From assembly GCF_040939455.1 (NCBI RefSeq), contig NC_134108.1:37988501-38052500 (forward strand): 64,000 nucleotides of DNA. Reading direction: 5' to 3'. Shown piece after piece: positions 38,691 to 48,998 of the stretch. The stretch is from Microcebus murinus. Taxonomy: Eukaryota; Chordata; Mammalia; Primates; Cheirogaleidae. The notes under the pieces were generated by a model. It saw only the letters and a program-made list of their open reading frames with translations, was not told where the DNA came from and did not search any database. The position numbers were made by a program, and so were the translations under genes. Position 1 is the stretch's first letter, and each line of letters begins with the position of its first letter.

Positions 38691-39269
38691 CAAAATCCTT
38701 TCTTCTTCTCTAGGGACAAAGTTGACTTGGGGTTAATTTTCTATCTCTGTTACCCTGGAAATCACATGAAGGTAGAATGTCAGCCTAGTTACTAAGATTA
38801 TCGTAAGACTGACCCAAATAGTACGATATATCTGTGATGAGAGAAACTACATAGGAACTATAAATACCTTGTAGGAAACCATACCATTGGGCTTCCCTGC
38901 ATGCAGTAACTCTTATAATTGAGTATGTCTCTTGCAGCGAAGCTAGGAAGCCTTGTCCAAGGACTTGCTACGACGGATTAGCTCATTCAGGACATAAAGC
39001 TTCTAATGCATTTCCCCCATTCTCTTTTGTAACTGAGTCCTTCCTTGGTGAGGTGAGGGGACCACACAGAGACTAGCCTCCAGAACCCCTATGTGAATTG
39101 CCACAAGGGCTCCCGTAGAAGATTAGGTGATGCTGCCCTGCTGGCCCTCTGATTTTCTTGACTGTACTTCTGAGTAGAATGGTACCAATGTGTTCTTGTG
39201 AGGTTAAATGTTAAATTAGACCTAAAAAAGATTTCCTAATGGGGATTTGCATCTCCTAATTCAACCATT
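38691..39269. other. Unidentified ~570-bp block separating two parts of an L2
   Basis: The L2 reading stops near 38690 and resumes near 39270. The block between does not match L2 as I remember it. It has a TATAAATA at about 38859, but no recognised family, tail or target duplication. Confidence 0.4.
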
Positions 39270-39890
39270 TCCATTATTGCTATTTCACAATCCATTCCTC
39301 ACATAAGAGTGAACATTTTAAACATCAATGAGATGTCACTCCTGCTGAAAATCCTCCCATTCAAATTAAAGTCAACCTCTTTCCCAGGTTTCTAAAACCC
39401 CACAAGACCTAGCCCTTGCTTATCTCTCCCACATCATCTTGTACTACTTACTCTCCCTCTCACCCGCTGCACTCAAGCTGCAGTGGCCAGCTTTTATGTT
39501 TCTTAACAATATCCATCTTGGTGCACCCTAAAAACATTTACTGGATGCTCCTTCTGCAGAGAATGCTACTGGTTCTGATCTTCATGTGGTTGGACCATTC
39601 AGTCATTATTTGAAACATATGGTTGGCATTCAGATTTCAGTTAGGGTATTACTGATTTCCTAATCTAAAGTAGCCACCTAGCATCTTTCTACAATAGCAC
39701 CTTATTTTAATTCTCCAATCAAACATATTACTGTTGACATTTACTTATATTCTAACTCTCCCATTGGAATATAAGATTCATGTCAGCAGAAGTTTACATT
39801 TGTTTCATTCAGCACTACACTGCTAGGTTTTAGAAAGGTGGTTAGCACCTACTGGACCCTAAATTGAATGATATGTCTAATAAATAGTAA
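39270..39890 (+). mobile_element. L2 LINE, 3' piece
   Basis: 'gagatgtcactcctgctgaa', 'aaaccccacaagacctagcc', 'ttgtactacttactctccct' and, further on, 'cattggaatataagattcat' follow the order of the L2 3' end. Confidence 0.7.
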
Positions 39891-40374
39891 CAGTGGACAT
39901 TTAAAAAAGTGTACTTTATGGGCTTCCAGATGTCACCCTGTGTCTCTTCTTGCTGATATGTTATAAGGCATCATTGTACTCCCTGTCATGGTTATTGATT
40001 TATAAGGAATAGATTAAGACAGATTAAAAACAGATTAAATCTCATGTTGATTTCATGTAAGATCCAAGACATTTGAGATCCTAGATTCCCTTCCATCTAA
40101 GCATATTTATCAAAAAAAACCCCACAAAAACTAAAAATAAAAGAGGATAGGCCTGAGTGAAAGCTGCACATCTTCCCCAGAATTTGTACTTTTAAATAGC
40201 AAAAATATTAAAACCATAACATCTGAGAGAGATCCTAGCTTTCTGTTTACATTAACAATTAAAAACTATTCATTTAAAAATCCTTAATATTTGTGCTTAG
40301 CTACTTATTTATATCTTTATTAATAAAACATTATCTATGCCATCTACCTATATAAGCCTATTTCCTTTTGTGTA
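39891..40374. other. No gene seen; AT-rich intronic sequence
   Basis: No recognisable feature. Confidence 0.5.
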
Positions 40375-40875
40375 TGCTTTTTTCTACTTTTTTATTTTTT
40401 AAATTGACAAATAAAAATTGTATATATTTATGCTGTGCAACATGATGTTTTGATATATGCATACATTGTGAAATGGCTAAATAAAGCAAATTGATATCCA
40501 TTGCCTCACATACTTAATATTTTGTGGTGAGAACACTTAAAATCTACCTCTTAGCAATCATCACTTGATTGCTATTGATGATACTTAACCATGTTGCACA
40601 GTGGATCGCTTAAGCATTTCTTTTGCCTAACTAACATTTTATCTATTTTGACCAGCATCTCCCCAATTCCTTCAACTCCCAGCACTTGATAACCACCATT
40701 CTACTCTCTGCTTCTAGCAGTTTGACTTTTTTAGGATCCTATATAAGTGGGATCATGCAGTATAGGTCTTTCTGTGCTTGGCTTATTTCACTTCACATAA
40801 TGTCCTCCATCCTTTTGTGTATTCTTTTACACCTGGTGCTATATGTAGTTTTATTTTTAACATCTTAAGTTTCTT
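40375..40875 (-). mobile_element. L1MA-type L1 3' UTR, minus strand
   Basis: A clear reverse-complemented L1MA/L1PB 3' UTR: 'attgacaaataaaaattgta', 'caacatgatgttttgatata', 'gagaacacttaaaatctacc', 'gataaccaccattctactct' and 'aagtgggatcatgcagtata'. Confidence 0.88.
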
Positions 40876-42409
40876 AATTGATGCCTTTGACTATATTTCA
40901 AAATGATTTAAAGAAAAATATAAAAACAGGAACAGTCTTCTTTCAGATCCTGGTGTCTCTAGTCATTAAAATAAAATGGAGATTACTGACTCTCCCAAAG
41001 TATATTTGCTCTCTTTTGCTTAAGTATATCATGTCAGTAAACATCAAGATTGTGTGTGTGTGCTTAAGGTAGATAAATTCTAATTAGGCTCTTTACGCTA
41101 ACAGGTAATTATCTTCTTCACCTCACTAGTTTAGAATGGGCCCTCCAATGGCAATATCATGTTCTGACAGTCATATTACATTTTCAAATTTAAAAGACCA
41201 AAAACATTAATATGTTTTTATTTCTTTTTTTCCCCTTTATTTTTTCTCTTATTTCTTCTTACAATATTTTATGTGTATAAGTGTACTTTTTTACTCTCAC
41301 GCGTAGTATCCGTATGAAAAATGCAACGGTCTTTGGAAAAAGGTGAGGTAACCATGGACTGCATGACTGGCCACAGTCTGGCCGACAAAGATATAAGTAT
41401 TTCATAGCAATTTAACCAGGAACATTTGCAACTTTATCAGGTAGTACAGAACGTCCTGAGGCAAAGAACCAAGCGCACTTTTCTGGGGGTCCCAGGAATG
41501 GGCTACCTGTGGGTAGCTTCTGGCTCTCCCTTGCCTCACTGCCACCAAGAATAAATTTCTGCATGCATACTAGAGTCCACCTGAGACTCTAAAATGAGGC
41601 ACAAGGCACAAGTATTTTGCTAATGGCTTGGAAGTAAAATTATCTTTAATATTTATGAGTAAAGTTTTCTTTAACTTTGATTCATGTGGTCTTTTTTCCC
41701 CCCTAAATATCTACAAGTGTTTTTAAATGAAGGAGCACTTTCAACACTTTATTGAAAGTATTCTTGTATAGATTTTTGGAAGACTAAACTCTAGAAGCTA
41801 TATATACTGTATGTAAGCAATGGAGAGAAAGACCCAAGATTTTTTTTCATGGTTTGACAGCTGTACCTTTTTCTTAATGCTACCTTTTCCTCTTGGTTGA
41901 AAAATGATCCCCTTTCATACAAAGATTCACTTTAAAGATCTCATCCCTAATTGATAGTAATATTCTTCCTAGATATGAGAAGTAAAAGGGCTTGTAGCAT
42001 TCTACAGTGAAGCAGAAGCTTCCAAAGTGATTTGTCAAGGAATGGCAGGAGGAAAATTATTTTATTAGAGTGCTTGTCTATAAATTTTGTAAGCTCACTG
42101 AGGGAAGGATCACACTAGTTCACATTTGCACTCCCAAATATGAGCCTTATGCACAACTATACGCATTCAATGAATAATAAAACTTCACTTTGACACAAAC
42201 ACATCATGAAACAAAAAGATGAAATTGTCTAGTTTCAAAAAAGCTGAAAAATTTCCTTACCCTTAAACAAAAGCAGAGAGGTTTAAGAAAACAAGCAAGA
42301 AAAAGAGCTCTTTTAACTAATTTAAAAGAGAGAGAGAGACTGTTCCAGAGAAAAGGATTGGTTAAGAAGAGAGAAGTGCTGCTGATTTTAAGAGGATTTT
42401 GAGTATTAC
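40876..42409. other. No gene seen; intron immediately 3' of the PKIB exon
   Basis: 41300-41600 is less repetitive, with several CpGs, but no coding homology. The T-rich tract at 41221-41260 is unassigned. Confidence 0.45.
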
Positions 42410-42412
42410 CTT
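42403..42412 (-). other. PKIB: 5' splice site (donor) after the PKIB coding exon
   Basis: The minus strand reads GAAG|GTAATACT with the GT at 42409-42408. It leaves the reading frame in phase 1, which fits the known position where residue 57 begins in the human protein. Confidence 0.8.
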
Positions 42413-42586
42413 CCTTCACGGAGAGAGCTTCCAGTTTGTTGGGCAAATCTGAGGTTCCGCCGGTTGCAGCTGAACTCTGGATATCTGGTAAGGCATTCCG
42501 GCGGCCTGACCTTGCTGAAGATGCAAAATTGGTGACCCCAGGCTCCACATCAGTCATTTTTGATGAGTCTGTCCTCATAGCAACAT
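42410..42586 (-). CDS. PKIB: PKIB coding exon (N-terminal 56 residues), cAMP-dependent protein kinase inhibitor beta
   Basis: PKIB binds the free catalytic subunit of cAMP-dependent protein kinase as a pseudosubstrate and, in the PKI family, helps carry it out of the nucleus. The main start codon is 42578-42576 and the frame reads MRTDSSKMTDV... for 56 codons plus one base (phase 1). Visible motifs are F18, R23, R26-R27, A29 as the pseudophosphorylation site in RRNAL, and an export signal with L45, L49, L52 and V54. An acceptor (TTTGTAG) precedes 42586 and a donor (AAG|GTAATA) follows 42410. The open frame runs on upstream to an ATG at 42605, but that lies within the acceptor tract. Compared with human PKIB as I remember it, five of 56 residues differ (13, 16, 24, 40, 47), none at a key contact. 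Human PKIB is 78 residues, so about 22 C-terminal residues lie on a later exon not seen here. No frameshift or stop; the intact splice sites argue against a processed pseudogene. Confidence 0.95.
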
Positions 42587-42595
42587 CTACAAATA
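42584..42595 (-). other. PKIB: 3' splice site (acceptor) of the PKIB coding exon
   Basis: Read on the minus strand, the sequence is a weak pyrimidine-rich stretch ending ATTTGTAG, then the exon ATGTTGC. The AG is at 42588-42587. The polypyrimidine tract is short and interrupted by purines. Confidence 0.8.
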
Positions 42596-42599
42596 GAAT

Positions 42600-44004
42600 G
42601 TGCACATGCAGACGAGGATGAGCCTATTCAAAGCTAAATGTTCACCACAGTGGTTGAAAGGCATGGTTAGATCAAAAACACAACAGGCTTAGGAGTCTAA
42701 TCATTGATCACAACCTCCATCAATGTCTACCTTTTCCGTCCTGGAGCTTCCATTTGCACATTCGCTGAGTAGAGCAGGAAGTCCTCAGTGTGAGCCAGAT
42801 TGCTAAAAATAACCCCTGAGCCGAATGAGCCACTTGGATGCTTAAGGGTGCAGTAATCCCTTGTCTTTTGTTCTGCTTTTCTATGGATAGATCAGCCAAA
42901 CTAGGGCTTGGAAGGAAATGAAAACTGACTTGTTTGACCACTCCTGTAGAGACTCTGCCTGCCAGTATTTGCTTGTGGTGCTTGTTCAGGCTGAAACCAA
43001 ATCACTATAATTTGTAGGGACCAAATAAAACATAGTCTGCTCCTACTCTTTAGAAATAAGAAATTCAACTTTATCTCAAAGGCTTTTTCCCCAGAGAAAG
43101 CTACATTATTTTGGTCTGTTCTGGTCTGAGACGTAATTTTCAACAGACTCATGTTTATGCTAGAGACTGTAGGACCTATTTTACTTTTTCTTGCCTTCAA
43201 GTAGACATGATAATTACTAGTGCTTTCCTAAGCATCCTTTATTTTCCTAGCAATTGTCTCCTTCTAAGAAAGAATTCTCAAACAATTATTCACTGTAAAA
43301 GGAGGGAGGTAACAGTTATTGTTTATTCTGAAACTCAGCCTCTTTTGTATGATGTTTTCAAATGAATCTTTCCTAAGAAGTCAACATTAAATAGTATCTC
43401 AAAAGCAGCAGAAGCTGTTAAGAATTTACTGAGAAGCTATTACATGTCAGGCTGTCAGCTAGGCATTGAGAGTACAGAAATATGCTATTTTCTCCATCTT
43501 TAGGGGACTAATACTCTCAAAAGAGAGAAAGAAGGTATACCAAGATAGATATCATAACATAGAATGTGCTAATTATCAACCAAGGGAGGGAGATAACCAT
43601 TTGTGCCACTGAAGAAGGCAGAAATATGTGAACCCTGGCCCACACACAGCAAACAAATTTTGCTCGGAAGTTGGAAGGGAGCCCTTTGCAAATAGTTAAC
43701 TTCAATTCAGGATACGCTAAAAATGAAATAAAATGGTCACAAAACATAATGTATTTGATATTAAAGACAACGTCTTTGGTCCATTGCACCCAAGAAATGT
43801 ATATTGAGCTTAGGGTGGTTCTTAGGAGTACAGGAATAGTCTGAAATTGCTCAAGAAAGGAGGTATTCTATTAATTCCACATGTATTCTTGTTTTTCCAG
43901 AGATCATGGGAAATTTGAAAACAAAGTTAAGTTTTCAGAAATAATTTTGGAATCCATTAGACTTTCAACTGATATTTGTCAGCTGTCTAGAATTGACAGA
44001 TAGC
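42600..44004. other. No gene seen; intronic sequence
   Basis: 43420-43540 has a block ('attacatgtcaggctgtcag ctaggcattgag') common at the start of ancient mammalian repeats; it is otherwise unassigned. Confidence 0.45.
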
Positions 44005-44230
44005 TTGAAATAATGTAAAGAGCACTAGATTGTTAGGCAAAATGAATTTGCTCCTTACAGACTTGCAAGGTGATGTTGGTCAATCCATTTAATTTCTGTG
44101 AGTTATAGTTCCTCCCCTGTATAACAGGAATAACAATTAGCTTGTCTGATTCACAGGATCCTTATGAAGAACTAGTGAGATAAAGAACAAAGAAACTCTT
44201 TGCAACTATGAAGACGTATGTTTGATTATT
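44005..44230 (+). repeat. MIR SINE, plus strand
   Basis: 'gtaaagagcactagattgtt', 'gatgttggtcaatccattta', 'cctcccctgtataacaggaa taac' and 'cttatgaagaactagtgaga' follow MIR order. Confidence 0.75.
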
Positions 44231-44344
44231 GGCATCATTGTTCATATCTCACTAAATTTTCTTTATTCTACCACCCTCCTATGTATCCCCTTTAATCCTC
44301 ACGAGAAGTATCTTCCTACTGGAAGACCTCTTGCATTTTAGATG

Positions 44345-44590
44345 GAAACCAGCATTTATTCATTATTACATGCACATTTTTATGTAATTTAAAACTCCCA
44401 ATAATCCCATGTAATCCCAATAATCCCACTCTCATTTAAAACTCCCAGTAATCCTCTCAGGTAGTAAGGTATTATCCTCACTTTGTAGATGTGGAAACTG
44501 GGGCTCAGAGAAGTTAAGAAACTCATTTAAAGTTGTACAACTGCGGAACCAGCACTCAGAGATGCAAATCCAGTTTTAGCTTACTCTGAA
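44345..44590 (-). repeat. MIR SINE, minus strand, with an internal duplication
   Basis: The reverse-complemented MIR core is clear ('tcctcactttgtagatgtgg aaactgggg', 'cagagaagttaagaaactca'). In its left half, 'atttaaaactcccaataatccca' and 'atttaaaactcccagtaatcc' (quoted in part) lie about 52 bases apart. A short 'gtaatcccaataatccca' repeat lies between them, so a local duplication has expanded the element. Confidence 0.8.
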
Positions 44591-44702
44591 ATTAAGATAA
44601 CATAAATTATCACAAAATTATCTGTGATATGTATAGATAGTCATACAAAAGCTACTTTAGATTCTACCTTCATTATTTTTTAAATAGAGAAAATAGGGAA
44701 AA

Positions 44703-44792
44703 TATATATATATATACGCATATGTACATGTAATTATGTATAAAATATATACACATATATATGTAATTACATGTATATGTGTATATATATAG
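44703..44792. repeat. AT-rich low-complexity tract with inverted repeat
   Basis: (TA)n and TATG/CATA runs. 'catatgtacatgtaatta' on the left is nearly the reverse complement of 'taattacatgtatatg' on the right, so the tract could fold into a cruciform. Confidence 0.8.
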
Positions 44793-45859
44793 TTGAGTTC
44801 CTGTTTTTTCAAAGTGTTTATCCCTAGTTTGAATGTTTGGTTAGCTTATGAGCCATCCCATGATACATGAGTTTGAGTTAGAGATTTCTTCTCAACAGCT
44901 TGTGAGAAGTGCCCCGTTTGGAAGTAGACCCCATTTCCAGGCCTCCAATCTGTCCTCAGCAAATTAACATTACATTGGAAGCCACCATGGCCATGATAAA
45001 CTGTTTATCTATGTGAAGCATCTTCCTGTGTAACTGCAAACAAGTTAACTATGCTAGGCTTGGAAGAACAACTCCATGAATATCTTAATTTTACTTGTGC
45101 AACAGTCTAAAACCTTAAAATTGAAGATAATAGCTATACAAATATTAAGTATGCTATCTCAAATATTTAAATGCTATATATTTTATATTAAATAAAATGG
45201 GTAAACTTCTTTATCAAGATGTGACATGATAAAGGAATATTGCGTTGGAATTTGTATATTGAAAGAGAACTTCTAAAAAGTTGGCCCATGGAATAGGCCT
45301 TCAACATGGCTGAAGAAATTCTTTCTGAGTTTTGGGATTGCTTCAAGATTTTTTTAATACTGGCTAGCTGCTATTTTGAAAATTTTTGCTTTTGTCTTTT
45401 ATTATTATTTCAGATATAGATTTTCTTAATTAGCCCTTCTATGTAGATTGATGCTGGAAAAAAAATCATCACAAAACTATCTAAAAGTTTGGTAAGGTTA
45501 TATTCATTAACCACATTTTAAGATCAAAAACAGACTGGCTATATAAGGAGTCCAAGCAAAAAGGCTGCTTTCCTTTGGAGCTACTTGGCTGTGTCCAACC
45601 TCACATTCAGTACCATCTTCCTTTTAAGAGCCTGCCGCAGATGATGGGTGGCCAAGATGTCATGCTCCACCACAGGCAGACCAGACAGCTCACCCAGCCC
45701 AGCCCCACAAGGCTGTGGGAAGATGGAGCTTTCTACAAAGAAAAGTTACCTTCCTGACTGAATGTGTCACTGGCCTAGAAATCGTTGGCAGGAGCATTTG
45801 AATCCACAAGGTGATTCTTAACTGGGCTCTTTTAACTCCATGGCAAAGAGATTTATTGT
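44793..45859. other. No gene seen; intronic sequence
   Basis: 45560-45760 is GC-richer and has a 60-codon open frame on the plus strand with no recognisable homology. Confidence 0.45.
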
Positions 45860-46215
45860 AGCATTGGAAATCATCTGAAAGCCCATCAGAAAAAAATGGG
45901 AATAAATTATATATTATGTTATGGAATATTACACTCTATTTTAAAGAATGCCTCAGATCCAGTTAGATCTATCTATGGAGGTGTGTCCATAACACGCAGT
46001 AAAATAAAGCAAATTTAAAAAGTAATATTTACAGTGTGTGGGAAAAGAAGGAAAAGTAATGAATATAATGTGATCTCAAATTTGAACAAAGAATATAATT
46101 CCCAATCTTAGTTGGGAATGGAAGGGAGAACAAGGAGAATATTAACCTTTCTCAAAACTTTTTTATATATTTTGACTTGTAATAATGAGCATATATTTTG
46201 TAATTTAAAAGAATT
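45860..46215 (+). mobile_element. Old L1M 3' UTR fragment, plus strand
   Basis: 'aaagcccatcagaaaaaaat', 'ttatgttatggaatattaca' and, later, 'ttttgacttgtaataatgag' resemble the 3' UTR of old L1M elements with the expected spacing. Confidence 0.6.
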
Positions 46216-46420
46216 GAAACATTCCCCTGGGAAAATTATGAATAAATAGATATTCTAGCATGGAAAGGCTCCAAAAGTAACATTTTGACAATTTAACCAA
46301 ACAATAGCATATCTTTAAGTGAGAGGTTCTCCCTCCCCCAAATAGACGGTGGTACTTGACTGTTGTTAGTTTCCTATACAACATTGATTGCATATGCTTG
46401 ATATTTTTTAAGATATATAT

Positions 46421-46465
46421 AAATATGTGTGTGCGCACATATATATATAAAGAGAGAGAGAGACA
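46421..46465. repeat. Compound (TA)n/(GA)n low-complexity tract
   Basis: An alternating purine-pyrimidine run TGTGTGTGCGCACATATATATATA is followed by AAGAGAGAGAGAGACA. Confidence 0.85.
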
Positions 46466-47774
46466 ATTGTTCTCTCCAAATGCTTTGTGACATTTAAAAA
46501 AGTATAACCTATAGAAAGATGAGAAAACACTACTACAAAAAATGAAGGATTAACTTCTAGGTTCTTTTAATTTTCTGAGCTTAAAAAGCTAACTATGTTT
46601 ATGTTTGCCATTCAAGGCAGCTGACTCACTAGCAACTCTTCCTCTTTTTCTTCTACAGAATTAGCACAGGAATCTGGATGACTTCTGCGCTGTCAACTGT
46701 GGCTGCTTACAGGAGATGGAGCCCTTTGGATATTTGGAGATTTCACAGATGTCCTTGCATTCCCACAACTAAGTAATGCATTGTACATTGCCTGGGACAC
46801 ACTTTGATCTCTATTGAAAATATACAGTTTTCAGGATGCTTAACAAAAGACCATTACATAGTCACATATACACATATGTGTTAGCGTCTTTACAGTCCTT
46901 GAAATATTGAAAGTGCAATACCAGCACAACTGAAGAGGACAAAGATGTTCAAGCTAAATGGAGCATTAAAGGCACATTAAAAAAAAAAATCACTAATCAG
47001 CTCCCAGTAGGCTCCAAAAAGCCTGCTAAGAAAGGAGGACATTAGTATGTTGTAAGCATAATTATAAACAAATTGAAGTTTTTGAAACCTCCTTCCCTTC
47101 CAACTGAGATGGTCCATTCTCTAGCTCACACACATTCTTTCCTCAAGCTTCATTACTTGAAGCCAACACTGCAAGGGGTGGATACCTTCTTTTCTCAATC
47201 TCCAACCCATATCACTCCCTCCATTTCCCATAGTGAAACCACCACTCATTCTATAAGGAAGATTTCATATCAACTTCTTACTGGTTACATTAGTTCTCTG
47301 GAGGCATGAGTCAGACTATCTGAAAAAACACTTTTTATTAATAGAATAACAAATAAAGAAGTAAAAATATGCATTTAGGAAAGTCAGTGCTTTTCTTGAC
47401 AGAGACAGAAAGATTGACAGAGAGACAGACAGACAGTGCTCTCCACTGATAACTGAATGCTTTATCTGTCTCTCTTCAGCTCTCAAGATCTTACTATGTT
47501 ATGCTATATTTCTTCAGTTCTCTGCCTACAGGTCATTATTTTGTTTGATTTTCTGTTTTGAAACATACAAACATCTTCTAAACAAGGTGAAAGAACTAGA
47601 ACAATTGCTTCTTTATCTGCCAACAAGAACAGATTATTTATTCATCCAATCAACATTTATTGAGTTCCTACTAAATTATTATGTGCAAGGCCCAGTGCTT
47701 GTCCCACAAGGTACAAAGAGTAACCCATATTCTAGTAAGATGAGACATAGTCTGATTTTTCCAGTTACCTTTCT
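46466..47774. other. No gene seen; intronic sequence
   Basis: A (GACA)-type purine tract lies at 47400-47437. 47640-47750 resembles the start of an ancient dispersed repeat ('aacatttattgagttcctac'). Confidence 0.45.
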
Positions 47775-48160
47775 TTTTTTAAATTTCAGAATATTATAGA
47801 GGTACATACATTTTGGTTACATAATTTTTTATACAGTTTGAGCCAAAGTTTTAAGTGCACCTTTCGCCTTTGTACTCGTTAGGTGTGAATTTACCTATCC
47901 CCTCCTCCCCTCTCCCACCTGCTTGATTTCCGTTGAGTTCCATATGTGCGCATAAGTGTTGATCGATTAGTTCCAATTCAGTATTGAGTACATATGGTGT
48001 TTGTTTTTCCATTCTTACAATACTGCACTTAGAAGAACGGTCTCTAGTTCCATCCAGGTTGATACAAAAGATACTAGACCACCATCTTTTATGGCTGAGT
48101 AGAACTCCATGGTATACATACACCACATTTTATTAATCCACTCATATATTGATGGGCACT
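47775..48160 (-). mobile_element. L1 3' end, more diverged lemur-type copy, minus strand
   Basis: 'aaatttcagaatattataga', 'aggtgtgaatttacctatcc', 'ccattcttacaatactgcac' and 'gtagaactccatggtataca' are in the order of the young L1 family. Substitutions are more frequent than in the copies at 27.7 and 8.8 kb. Confidence 0.85.
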
Positions 48161-48893
48161 ACCTTTCTTGACCTAAAATCTTGTATTTGGAAATAAAGTA
48201 AAAGGATCCACCCCTAAAACGTGAATCCTTTAACACACTTACTTTTCACCTAAGTATCAAGACCATTTTAGGCTAAACAGAACTTCCATGAAATGTAGAC
48301 ATGTATAAGAAGTTGGTTTTTTTTTAACTTAGAGACCTTCTTTTTTGTAAAATTCTTCCATATATGATATTTCTGTTCCTCCAGTATAAGCCACAGGGAA
48401 TTTCAACATACATTGGTAGGCACATGGAAGTTATTTTTACCAAAGAGATAATCTGACAGCTTAAACATATACATTTCAAAATGCAAAGTTATTTTTCCAT
48501 AATCTTCTGGAGAAAGTAATGCACAAAGCTGAATACCTTTCCATCCACTTACAACAATACTTACTATACTAAGATAGGGCCACTTACAACAATAATATGA
48601 ATGAATGTGGTTAAAGTATTGTAGGCAGTTAGTTTGCAATAGGGCTTCCCCAACCCCTTGAAACTTCCCAAAGGACTATCAGATTTCTTCTATTATTACA
48701 GGAGTTTATTTTTTACAGACTATATAGTGCAAGATTCCAGATCCATACACTTAAGTAATGCAGTGATGTAACATAGCCAGTTTTATCAAAGTCCTTCCTA
48801 AGTTCAGAAAGTACTTTTTCTGCCATTACTATGATGCCTCCTATTCCTTTTCATAATACAAAAACAAAAACAAAAACCAGCTACCTATAGGGC

Positions 48894-48917
48894 TGTACAC
48901 TGAAAATTCAGTGTACA
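48894..48917. repeat. Perfect short inverted repeat (11-bp arms, AA loop)
   Basis: TGTACACTGAA and TTCAGTGTACA are exact reverse complements separated by AA. Confidence 0.9.
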
Positions 48918-48968
48918 CCAAAAGTTTTCCTAAATAATAAGCAGGTTTCCCTTGTAATATATTATATT

Positions 48969-48998
48969 GAGAGAGAGAGAGAGTGTGTGTGTGTGTGT
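48969..48998. repeat. (GA)n(GT)n compound microsatellite
   Basis: About seven GA units followed by about eight GT units. Confidence 0.9.

Noticed and set aside
42579..42605. Upstream ATG at 42605 as the start of PKIB
   Set aside because: It lies upstream of the acceptor TTTGTAG and would read through intronic sequence. Known PKIB begins at MRTDSS.
45560..45760. Possible processed pseudogene or coding exon
   Set aside because: The GC-richer patch has an open frame, but no known protein was recognised and there is no poly(A) tail or target duplication.
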